DNA of 64,000 nucleotides from Verpa conica. Taxonomy: Eukaryota > Ascomycota > Pezizomycetes > Pezizales > Morchellaceae. Under the pieces are notes generated by a model. It worked only from the letters and a program-made list of their open reading frames with translations, was not told the origin of the DNA and did not search any database. A program made the translations under genes and the position numbers. Shown here one piece after another: positions 1-9,771 of this stretch. Each line of letters begins with the position of its first letter. Positions within the stretch are counted from its first letter, which is position 1. Where the stretch lies: contig JAUFSD010000009.1 in assembly GCA_033030425.1 (NCBI GenBank), positions 1 through 64,000 of the forward strand. The letters are read 5' to 3'.

Positions 1-592
1 CCCTGCATGTCTGACAAGTTGGCGTAACCTCCAAAGGACCCCCAGCATGACAGCAGGCAAGCAGGCAAGGTAGTGGAGCAAGCATTATATATATATAAAG
101 TAGATAGCGTACATGGTAAAATACATAAAATTTAGATAGTTTAGACACCTGACTTCTACGTGACTACCAGGGTGACAAGAAAAATACCCGAGTCTCTTGC
201 AGTCTCCTGCAGTCCTCCTGATGTCTCCAAATCCTGCTATCGCAGTCTTCTAATACATACTAACGCCTCCTAACACTTCTAAAAGCCACAGCCAAAGCCT
301 CCAGAAACATCTTGGAAGCTTCGGACGCATGGGCCAGTGTGTCAGATATATAAACTGTCTCCTGAAGGGCAAGTTCTGTCCCGAGAATCCAAGCCTCTGA
401 GGCCTCAGATGCTCTTGACGGAACATTCCAATTTTGTTGATATCCTCACACAATACTAGAGAGTTATAGATACGTTTAGAGTAATGCCAAGTAAAGTAGT
501 GATATTGATAAGTAATAGACTCACAATCAATATATTTGAAGCCGTGAAGTAGATGAGGAAGTTTGCTTTTTTTAATATTTAAATAAAAGAAT

Positions 593-672
593 GAGTGACA
601 TTTCATGAGTGAGTGATTTTTCATGATCGGGTGACTTCCCATGATTGAGTGATTTCCTATGACCAAGGAATT
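593..672. repeat. 18-bp tandem repeat cluster (left)
   Basis: About four tandem copies of an 18-bp unit of the form GAGTGATTTTTCATGATC start at 593, 611, 629 and 647, and a fifth decayed copy follows. Two further copies in the same orientation lie at 1020-1055. The span between the clusters has no convincing gene. These may be subterminal repeats of a decayed transposon, but no inverted ends are visible. Confidence 0.7.
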
Positions 673-1019
673 ACCTATACATGAAATATTATTTACCGCT
701 ACATCTAGTAGAGATCACATGTATTGTATTGTATTCTATTGTTTATATGGTGGACCCAACCATTTCTTTTTAGAGCATACGTTTTTGGGACTTTCAAATA
801 TAGAAGATATTTGTTTTACAGAGGGCATTTGGCTTATGCAGTCGGTATAAAAGTGTACAGGGACCGGTTAAGACTACGTTTGAGCAATACATTTTAGTAC
901 TATAATAGAATATGAAAGCTAGAGACATATACCGGCTTTAAATATTGTTCTGCCCATCTCATATAAAGATTTTAAGTAGACAAGCAAGTTTAATTGTTTT
1001 AAAAATGTATTTAAAAAAC

Positions 1020-1055
1020 GAGTGATTTATCATGACCGAGTGATAATCCATGATT
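1020..1055. repeat. 18-bp tandem repeat cluster (right)
   Basis: Two tandem copies of the same 18-bp unit found at 593-664 (GAGTGATTTATCATGACC, then GAGTGATAATCCATGATT), in direct orientation. Together the two clusters bracket about 350 bp. Confidence 0.65.
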
Positions 1056-1223
1056 ATAATTATTATTTACTTGAAATTGTATAACTACCTTTTCGCAAGG
1101 GTTTTATCTTACTATTTGAATAACCGGTTGTCTTATATGGTTGCTTATACGGTACAAAGTATTACACAATTTGTGTTTTTCCATCCAAGTCTCCACACTA
1201 CTTTATTGTTAAAGAATTGTTCT

Positions 1224-1885
1224 TCACCTATTTTTCGGGTAATCTTTACTATGTTTTGCCTCCACCAGGAGAAGTTCCAAGTCCTCTGCCATACCCCAAT
1301 CACCATCATAATCATTTTTGTCCTCCTCCTGACAGTTTGCTGTACTGGCTGCCACTTTACAAGTAAGTGTATTCTCTTCACTATTAAAAGAATTATCATC
1401 TAAATCACTCCAGTCAATATTCTCTATGATCTCCTGTGTCGAGAGCTGTTCCGCTAACTCTACCACACCCTATGCGTTTCTTATATGTTAAAATACTTTA
1501 GACTAGACTCGAAATACCATTTATAGTATACAAGAGGGCTTACTTCTTTCTCCACCGATATAGACTTGATCCTTTCATTGTTTTTATTCTTATTGGTAAA
1601 GAAACCGCTTAGAGTTGTTTGTCCTTCAACAGGCTTTGGGTTCTTCATTGCTTCAGCCTTGTTGCGCTCTCTTGATAGACGTGTCTTCTGCACTCTGGCG
1701 CTTCGGGTCCTCGCTTCCTCAGCTCGTCTTTCCAGCTCACCCTCTCGTTGTATTCTTCGTAGTTCAATTGCATTTAATTGAGGGTTCTGATTTCTTGTCC
1801 TTTTGAGATAGGCTTTATGGGCGCTGTGGCTTTTCATAGGTCTATTGGGAGGTAGGTCGGACATTATTGTGGAAATTAAACGCAA
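1224..1885 (-). CDS. Two-exon hypothetical protein with a PCNA-box-like motif
   Basis: Exon 1 runs from 1885 (or the in-frame ATG at 1864) to 1544. A 74-bp intron (donor GTAAGC, acceptor CATAG) covers 1543-1470, and exon 2 runs from 1469 to the stop at 1224. Both junctions are phase 0, giving about 195 aa. The first half is very basic and helix-forming, rich in Arg/Glu/Ala. Around residues 89-96 it has QTTLSGFF, which fits the PCNA-interacting consensus Q-x-x-hydrophobic-x-x-aromatic-aromatic. The second half is acidic (for example DWSDLDD). I do not recognise the family. A small nuclear DNA-replication or repair accessory protein is an inference from the motif alone; 8-residue motifs arise by chance. 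Flanking DNA is repeat-rich, so a transposon-borne or decayed gene is possible. Confidence 0.5.
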
Positions 1886-2249
1886 TCGAGAACAAATGCA
1901 CTATGTATCGTTAATGGTCGTAACTAAATCCTTACGTGGATTGATAGTGGAATTGAGTACCAAAATAGAGAATATATAAGCAAATAGATCTTGGGCGGTA
2001 GAGTTAAGAAAGAGCTTGATTTATTGAGTAAGCATGTGGGGTTTATATATATTGATTTTATAACTATTTCATTTCATGAAGTTACTATCGAATGATAGTG
2101 TATATTGTTTAATAAAGATTTCTTCATTCCTTATACATGTACTCCACGAAACAATAGAGTTACTTTCAAGTTTAATTAGTTCATGTCGAACCACCTTTAA
2201 TGATAGTGATAACTCAACGGAAAAATAATAAATCAATTTAATCAATTTA

Positions 2250-2294
2250 AAGAAATGAAGAAATGAAGAAATGAAGAAATGAAGAAATGAGAAG
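2250..2294. repeat. Microsatellite (GAAGAAAT)n
   Basis: About five tandem copies of an 8-bp unit GAAGAAAT in the intergenic stretch 1890-2550. The rest of that stretch is AT-rich, with a poly-A run near 2430-2450, and holds no gene that I can see. Confidence 0.85.
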
Positions 2295-2553
2295 AACTAA
2301 ATTAGATGGTATGTTGGATACCCGTACCAATGAAATGAAAGGAGTTGAGTGACCAAGAAGAGGTTATATGAAAAGTATACGTAACCTAGATGTTGAATCC
2401 ATATTTGCTAATATGATAAAGAAAAATAAATAAAAAAAAAAAAAAAAAAACTAATTCAAGAAAATCTGACTGATAGCTAGCTAATAAGAAAGTCCACCAC
2501 CACCACCGCAGTTTACAATTTACCCACTATCACATACCACCGCCTTATTCATT

Positions 2554-5500
2554 CTACTGCTCCGGAATATCTCTCATAAGACTGTCGACATCAGCTTCAT
2601 TGATGGAAGACCCAAACGACTCCTCTTCAGCGATGATTTTGGAAAGCTTTTCTGCGGCCCCTGCCTTTCCTGCGGCTGCCTCTCGTGCCAGCAGCTCCTT
2701 ATACATTTCAATATCTCTTTCCTCCTCAGCAAAGCTTTTAACAGAATCTATAAACTCCAAGGGACCTGGGGTGGAATTTGGGGATTGGACATTTGGAGAT
2801 TGTGCTCTCCCAGTTGGCGGTTGATAATCATGAAGCGGTTCAAGTGGCCTGATGGTTTCCCTGATGGAAGCACCAAATACACAAGGTGGATCACCCCTCT
2901 CTTTCCTCAAACGCTTCACCTCTCGTGCCTTTTCCAATTTTGACATTCGAATAGTGCCTCTCACAATTGCAGCTCTCTAAATAGTAATGTTAGCACTCAA
3001 TAATGGACTTAGTAATAGATAGTGAATGGTAGACCTCATCGCTGGAGCTCTCATGTTCTACTTGTGATTGCCTACGTCGCTTCCTCCCATGGACTGGAAA
3101 TTCTTCTTCCATTTCATACCCGGCCAGAGAATAATTGCTTACTGAAGGTTCCCTATCATCCGGCTGGATAAAGCTGTCCCCATCATCACTGTACCGAGTA
3201 GTGTCCCTCTGATAATCATCATCGTCTTCTTCGTCCGTGTCACTGGCAGCAGTCTCATGGTCGGGGAATGTTTCATCTTGAAAGAAAACTACTGGCCTCC
3301 TCTGCCTTTTTGTTCCGGATTGCAATCTTTCCTGTATATTGGAAGATAAAAGCCCTGGACTGGAGCTGGAGCTGGAGCTGGAGCTGGAGCTAGAGCTGGA
3401 GCTGGAGCTGATATGTATGCTCCTGTTGGTGACTGTTGCTTTATGGGTACGCTGATTAGAACTTCTACTGGTGTCCATTTCAGCCCTATTTGACCTGGAA
3501 GTAATGACCGACTGGCTATCATCACTATCACTTTCACTTCCACTTTCTTCCTCCCCTCCACCTTCGTTATTTTCATTTTCATCTTCATCCTCTTCCTCAA
3601 CCTCCTCAACCTCCTCTTCCGTCTCGTCTTCATCGTCTGATTCTTCTTCTTCGCTATTACTGCTCTCATCATTTCCATCTTCTCCACTGCTTGCCATAGC
3701 ACTACTATCCACTATGTACTCCTTCGATAGCACTGTCTTCTTGTTGCTGGTTTTCGCTTGAGGTGCAAACAAGTAGTCTGATGAGCGGTCGGGGATTGTT
3801 GCTAGCTTCCTTCCACTTTGGTGAGTTAGTGGAGAAGGGTGCCTGGGACTATCGATCCCGCTTGATGGATAACCAAAACCTCCTTCACTACCAGACCCGT
3901 CTAAACCTGCTCGTTGACCATCTTGACCATCACTATAGCCACACATTCTCTTCAACTCCATTGTTTCTTTTCTGAGCTTTCTAACATGTGCTTTGGCTTT
4001 CTTTTCCGCCTCATCAGCTCTACGCTGACTCTCCTCCACCTTGCGATCACGCTCAGCTCTCGACTCCTTCTTGGCGAGTTCACTGAACTTGTTGAAGGCT
4101 TGGTTCTTGCGGCTGAAACTACGGATGAGTTTGATGCCATCCAGGACGTCAAGATCAGGCTGGGGTGCCATGAAGGCGGCAAAGTCATCCACGGTGTTGA
4201 GGCCCACAGGCTTTGTGACTTCCCAGCCCATAAATGGGAATTCAATGAAGCCAGCAAGATCGGAACGGAATATTGGTCCAATGTGTTCGAACTTATTGGC
4301 CAATTTTACCAGGCGAGGGCTTAGTGAAGTGATGTTGGTGCAGAAAAAGAACCACGCGTCATCGGAGATACTCTGCCACCAAGTACGCTTGCCCTTTGCC
4401 TGTAGCAGAAACATAAGACCGTAAGCGAATGGCTTGGTGCTAGTACAGTTTAGCAGATGCATCCACTTCCGGCCTTCTCTCAGGTGTGCTTTAAACTCAG
4501 AGAGCTTGTAGTCATCTCTCCTCAACGCCTTCCCAACCTCTTCAACAAGTCGATTGTTCACCAACCCAATGGCCTGGTTGGTCATACCAGGAATCTTCAA
4601 ACTCCTCCGGCCACTCACTTCTCTGTTACCATCTCCGGCAGCCTCATCCATGATGACACTCTTTCCAGCCTTGGGCATGTACTCTCCCTTCCCATCCCTT
4701 ACTCTTTCACACTCCACCTGGTGATTCACTGCAAGCTCCAACGTGAGGAATCGTTGTTTGATGATGGAGATTGATTCATTGTCGGTGATGTTCTGCAGTG
4801 CTGCTGCAGATCGGATGCAGTTCTTAACACTGTGGCTCAACTTGGGTTCGGTGGATGGTCTCTGGGAGAAGTTGATATTGTTTGGGGCTCCGCCTCTCAA
4901 TCTCAACATCAATTCCTGCAGTACCGCCATGTTTTCACTCTCCAGTGTGTTGTAAACCCACTTAAGAAGGCCATCCCAGTTGCTTGGGGAAAGTCGTCCA
5001 TTAGGATACTCCACTTTGAAGTTACGGTAGAGTTTCAATTGATACAACCATCCACGGTTCTCCCAGTATTCGACATATTTCCTCAAGGACTTGTTCAACT
5101 TCCCCATTGATTTTTCTGTTTTGGGAGGAGCTGCGTACTCCCCTTTATCCTGTTCGGTGTAGTCGGCAACTGCAAGCTGATACTGATCTTTGAGTTCCTG
5201 CATTAGATGTGCAGCCTTCTGCAATGTCATTCCAGGACCGGACCAAATATTTTGTGGTATCGTTGGTCGACCGGTTGAGGTGAAGGAAACTTTGATATTG
5301 AATGGACGGGGTGGGGCAGGCGTTCTCTTGGAGGTAAGGGCAGTGGCATTTGGCTCTGATGTTACTGAACCGGTATGGCTGCGGCTGGCAGTTCTTTTCG
5401 ATTTCCGAAGCACTTGACCTCTAGGCTCGGTTGGGGTTTTGTCTCTCCGTCCTTTGAATGGAACCTTGAAGGAGGAGCTACTACCTGCATTTGAGTTTGC

Positions 5501-6181
5501 TGGTGACCCACCATGAGTATATATGGAGGGGCTCATTGAGCTACCGATAGGTCCATAAGTACTTTTGGTCTTTTGATTGGTAAGACGGCCAGGTACATGA
5601 AAACCAAGGCTTGAGAGAGACCGTGGTTGGGAGGTAGCCGGAGAGGGCGCCGAGTTCTTCCTGGCCCCATTATCTTTTCCCTTTTGGCTTACAGATCTCC
5701 CATGGGTGGTAGGGACACTATTGGACCTCGAATGCCCGGTCCGTGGAGTTTGAGGAATGGGAGGGGGAGGCATGAGTAGTAGTTCATTGCCAGATGGGAC
5801 TGTGCGTATCTGGCTCTTGGGGATGGAGCTACCCTTGTTGAAGATTGGTACTTCAACCGGTACTTGCTGCAAGGGAATATTTGAGCTGCTCTTATTCCGA
5901 TGTTTATTGCTATGGGCCGTGGTTGAGGTGGTTTTGGTGCTTTCGGCACCTGATCCTGCACTCTGCTCTGGAGATGACAGTGGGGCATACTTATTTCGAG
6001 CCCCAAAAGGTCCTCCATACTGCCCGGCATTATTTTCCTCAAAGGTTTCCAAATCTATTTCTTCGGAATATGGTGGAAACTGGGACTCTGATCTTGCACG
6101 GGCTGTACCGCGTACACGGGACCTCCCACGGGTTTCCGAGGATGACCGGGATGACCGTCTACTGCTGCTCTGTCTATCCAT
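2554..6181 (-). CDS. Large Ser-rich, acidic, coiled-coil protein (nuclear type, unknown)
   Basis: Start ATG is at 6181. Exon 1 ends near 3035 (GATGAG before a weak GTCTAC donor). A 58-bp intron ends with the strong branch/acceptor TGCTAACATTACTATTTAG, and exon 2 runs from 2976 to the stop at 2554. Phase 0 is kept, giving about 1189 aa. The order along the protein is: Ser/Arg-rich basic N-terminus; basic Pro/Ser linker to about residue 290; a structured middle (about 300-690) with conserved-looking Trp-rich segments; a coiled coil (about 695-745); a strongly acidic run (about 825-885); a pure Ser tract (about 925-940) encoded by a GGAGCT repeat; and a basic, helical C-terminus. No catalytic domain is recognised. 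The composition suggests a nuclear or chromatin-associated protein, but this is inference. The uninterrupted 3.1-kb frame is good evidence that it is coding. Confidence 0.65.
3358..3412. repeat. In-frame GGAGCT hexanucleotide repeat (poly-Ser)
   Basis: About nine near-perfect copies of a 6-bp unit lie within the coding frame of the large minus-strand gene and encode a run of 17 serines. Copy number is expected to vary between strains. Confidence 0.85.
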
Positions 6182-6502
6182 AATGTTCTTATTGGATTTC
6201 GTCTATACGTTTCAACAAAACCCAAGCTTTACGGCGGTGTGTTTTAAGGGGTCCTTTTGGCCGATATCGGTGCGGGCAACGTTGATGGGATGCTGGATTT
6301 TGGGGGTTAAGCTTTTTTTAGGCCTATTGACATTCCGGTCAGGTCAGATTTTCCGTACCACGTTTCAAACCTCTTAAAACTGACAAAGTATCTTTTGTAC
6401 TGTGCCCCAGTAGTAAAAATACTTATTCATTGAAGTTGATATATCCAAAGGAAAAAAATAATAAGCATGTGGGTGGAGCTATATTTAGCTATAATTACTT
6501 AC

Positions 6503-7711
6503 CGGACAGTATATATTCTCAGGTTTTTTATGCGGTTGGATATTTCTGTTGCGTTTTAAATCAGTATTTGAAAAAATGGCAATAACTCCACGACCGTTAA
6601 GTTTTTTCGAAATATTAGTTGGATATAATATATCCAAGCAAGCTTTATAAAAAAAAACCATAGAAGGAATTCATGCACTTACAGGTACGGAAATCTTCAA
6701 AATTCTCGAGCGTGGGGAAATATTTTTTTTGGGGGGGTGTCGGCTCTTATTATATAAAGTTCAACTATTGTTACACCAAGTATTAGTTTAATATGTCCCG
6801 AAGGGGTATTTCTCTAGTGATTAATTGTGTATATGTGTATTAAATGGGAAATTATAATTTCTTAATAGTCTAAATTTCTATGTGGGACAGGTGCCTATAT
6901 TATTTGTGCCAATTTTTTATTATTTAATTGAGGGACGAGAGACAAGGGACTTTGTGCGGCTATTATAGATGACCCAAGGGGCAGGCGGGTACTGTGCGGC
7001 TGTATAACATGTATTGCACGCAGCCGCAAGTAATCCATGGCAGGTATCACCCCTACTACATACCAACAGACAATATCGTTATTGTCGGTACCATTGAAAA
7101 TATTGTATCTTTGTCAAATGGCAACGGATTTGTAATTTTATGGAAGATTCTTGAAGCTGTGCCCCTCATATACCCTCCGGATTTGGTTCAGACGGACGAA
7201 TTTTCCTGACGGTTCGGGGGTTATTTTTGGGGTCCAAAACTTGTATTTTTGTTAGGGTTTCTGCAACTCGGTGGGGCCCCACCACCAAGTGGCGGGTGGC
7301 ACAGTGGGGCGTATGGCAAGTGCTGGAACGGAGTAAATATACGTATATCAGTATACAGACTGTCTATTATACATGTCGGTGGAGGTAGTGTTATGGTATT
7401 GTTTAAGTATAATCAATATCTTTGGGACTTGTACTATAGATAGTATAGGGTTACACCAAAAGGAAAATTTATATATAAGAAGGCACCACCCCCCTCCACC
7501 TCTAGTGGTTTTTTCTATTAAAAGCACCAAGTACAGGTACGTGGAGTTTCCTTCCTTATGATTTTATGACTTTTTGTTGGATATATTATATTCAACAAAT
7601 ATTTCGATGAAAATTAAAAAGCGTGGAGATATTGCCAATTTTACTTACATGGAATTAAAAACAGTCAAAAACCCAAATCTGAAAATTTCCATTTACCCTA
7701 TACACTGGCCG
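6503..7711. mobile_element. 1.2-kb element with long imperfect inverted arms
   Basis: The left arm (about 6503-6665) and right arm (about 7560-7711) are inverted copies of one another. Diagnostic matches are GGACAGTATAT at 6504 against the reverse complement of ATACACTGGCC near 7700, and GGCAATAACTCCACG at 6578 against the complement of CGTGGAGATATTGCC at 7623. The shared core GGATATAATATATCCAA lies in the left arm near 6622. Arms are about 70-80 percent identical by eye. No ORF in the 0.9-kb interior looks coding; it holds homopolymer runs and AT-rich DNA. This is probably a non-autonomous DNA transposon or a foldback element. No clear target-site duplication was found. Confidence 0.6.
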
Positions 7712-7852
7712 ATTGCAACAAAAAAGTTGAGTGTAAGTATACGTATACTATACTTGAACCCGTTGTGTGATTATGGTTACTCTGAATCTGTTATTATATG
7801 GCTTACTAACTAGTAGTTGCCCGTCTAAGCTACGACTGCACAGCCGAAAAAA

Positions 7853-9771
7853 ATGAGTAGGGGACAACTTCACTCTGCACGCTTGGAGGATGGCCGTCTA
7901 CTCCTGGCCGATGCACTTTTCAATCAGTATAATATTCATCTTTCATGCCCACAATGCCACCAAAAGGCACCGAACAAGGCTGGAACTTTTCGAAAAAGTA
8001 ATGCTGGTAATGCGAATGATAAAGGGGAGAGATACCGCCGCTATATCTGTTGTGCAGGTGGTATGGTGTCTCTTAAGAGCATCAGAGCCTCCAAGGGGTC
8101 CAACCAGAAGCGGTGCACAAAAACACTCAGCACCACTGATTTTATAGCTCTTTGTTCGGGGAACATCAGGATTGGAAAAGAGAAGGTTGATAGAATTAAG
8201 GATGGGCTGCAATCTGAGCCAGCATCGAATGGTAACTCACCGCTATCAATTTTCTCATATGGTATCTTTATATTTAATTATTTCTTTAGCCATAGCATCA
8301 ACAAACCCTCCCACAAAAAAGAGAAAACTTAGTTTCAGTGGCTCTACCAGTATTGGCGTTGGTATGTCTACAAAGTACCAACGATCAAATGCCACCAAGA
8401 ATACTATCCCCTCAGCCTCTACTACCCCCCTTCCTGCTGGCCAAAGAAGTAATAATGGTACCGAGCCGGAACCATACCATGGGCTGCAACTAGAGTCCAT
8501 TAGAAACGATATACTCACGGCGCAGAAACTACTTGCCACAGCACTGTCATCTCTAGAAAGCCTGCAATCCTCTTCTACAAGCCGGGTAGCTATTGGTATT
8601 ACTGTCGGTAATAGTGGAAATACTGAGTTAGTTGGTAGTAGGGACGAGTCTCCAGAAGGCTATTTAAGTCCACCCCGTTGGTCAAGAGAAAGTAAAGGGA
8701 AGGGAAAAGCTGTTGATAGGCCATCAGCTACTATGGAGTTACTTGAAGATAGTAGGAACGCTTCTGGTAAGGCTAAAGTGGTCTATGAAGGACGTGTATC
8801 TTCCTTATCCGCTCGAGCGGCCAGCTTCTCTCCAATACTACAGCACGAATCCGGTAGGCTCTATGGAATAAAGTTTAGTAATAAAGTTATACTTGCTAAT
8901 AACAGTATGTAGATCCAAATAATAATAATCGACCCATCAACGCTATAAATTCTCTGCCAGTTTCAAAAGTGTCAAAGGAAGCAGGTAGCATCAAAGCGGT
9001 ACCGGTCTGTCAGCATCTCTATGTTAAAGGCTTCAAACGGCAAAACCTGAGTAATCTCAAACAAGTATTTCATGATACTTTGGGTCTGAAGCTGCGACAG
9101 GTGTTGAATCTGAGCTGGATTGATAACTCTATCCTGGAAATGATTGTGATGGAGAAGCATGTGGTTAGCGTCACGACAAAACTAAGCAAGGATCCAAATC
9201 TTATGGTACTGGATTCCTTCGACCCTTTAAACCCTGACAGTTACAAGTGGGGTGAGGGTAAGGTTGCTGGTGGACGGAAGGCACAGGAGCAGGCTTTGAG
9301 AAGGGTATTTATCAGACGGCTGGCCCAGTCCTTTTCCACCACGAGTAATAGTAAAACAAAGCTTTACTTGTCAAATTGGATAGAGAGGCGTGGCTGGAGT
9401 AAGGAGTTCACCAAGTACTCAGGAGGAAACAATAAAGGACATCAGAGTAAAACATCGAGTCCACTTGATAATGGTAATGCTATTCCCTCTCTCCTGAATA
9501 GACTGTAAGCTCTGACTACTCTGCACTGCTAGATGACTCCGACAATGACTGTGCCATGGATGGTTTGCTACAACGACCTCCACCTATTGAAGTTCCTACC
9601 GACGACGATGATGATGGTGGTGGGAATAAAACTCCACCTTCTGGTCAACCTGGCGGTAGTGGTACCAATATCTGGTCCCGCCGCTCTGTTCCCCTCTCGC
9701 AAGCCACCACTACTTCCTTATCTTCATCCTCATCTAGTCATGACTCGGATTACTCCATTGAAGAATGTTGA
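7853..9771 (+). CDS. Non-LTR retrotransposon ORF1 (zinc-ribbon and RRM-like nucleic-acid-binding protein), four exons
   Basis: The frame is continuous only if three introns are removed: 7853-8231, 8290-8904, 8961-9473 and 9533-9771 join in phase to 581 aa. Introns are 58, 56 and 59 bp with donors GTAACT, GTATGT and GTAATG and acceptors TTTAG, GCCAG and GCTAG. The N-terminus has a zinc-ribbon-like cluster (C32, C35, C66, C67, C88). A Ser/Thr-rich linker carrying the basic KKRK follows. A conserved block starting CQHLYVKGF, with LNLSWIDNSILEMIV, resembles an RRM-like ORF1p fold. The C-terminus is Asp- and Ser-rich. The stop TGA overlaps an ATG of the EN/RT frame. A perfect donor GTAAGT at 7733, branch TACTAAC at 7803 and CACAG at 7839-7843 hint at a 5' UTR or upstream intron. 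That upstream exon would overlap the inverted-repeat element, so I start at 7853. The role is to bind element RNA; this is inferred from position. Confidence 0.65.
8232..8289 (+). other. Spliceosomal intron 1 in retrotransposon ORF1
   Basis: 58 bp, GTAACT to TTTAG. Removal joins phase 1 to phase 1 and avoids a stop at 8330. Unspliced transcripts would encode a 159-aa zinc-ribbon protein only. Confidence 0.6.
8905..8960 (+). other. Spliceosomal intron 2 in retrotransposon ORF1
   Basis: 56 bp, perfect GTATGT donor and TCTCTGCCAG acceptor. Phase is kept across the junction. Confidence 0.65.
9474..9532 (+). other. Spliceosomal intron 3 in retrotransposon ORF1
   Basis: 59 bp, GTAATG donor, branch-like TCTGACTAC and acceptor CTGCTAG. 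Phase is kept and the reading frame extends to the stop that overlaps the ORF2 start. Confidence 0.6.

Noticed and set aside
250..666. Minus-strand 138-codon frame
   Set aside because: It begins inside the 18-bp tandem repeats and shows no domain or splice partner.
3471..3761. Plus-strand Ser-rich frame
   Set aside because: Shadow of the acidic tract of the minus-strand gene.
7250..7262. Telomere-like GTTAGGGTTT here and similar short matches at 13708, 28281, 44574 and 63601
   Set aside because: One to two units only; expected by chance at this length and not tandem.
7574..7813. Possible upstream exon of the retrotransposon ORF1 (donor at 7733, in phase)
   Set aside because: It overlaps the right arm of the inverted-repeat element and its peptide looks non-coding; kept only as a possible untranslated exon.
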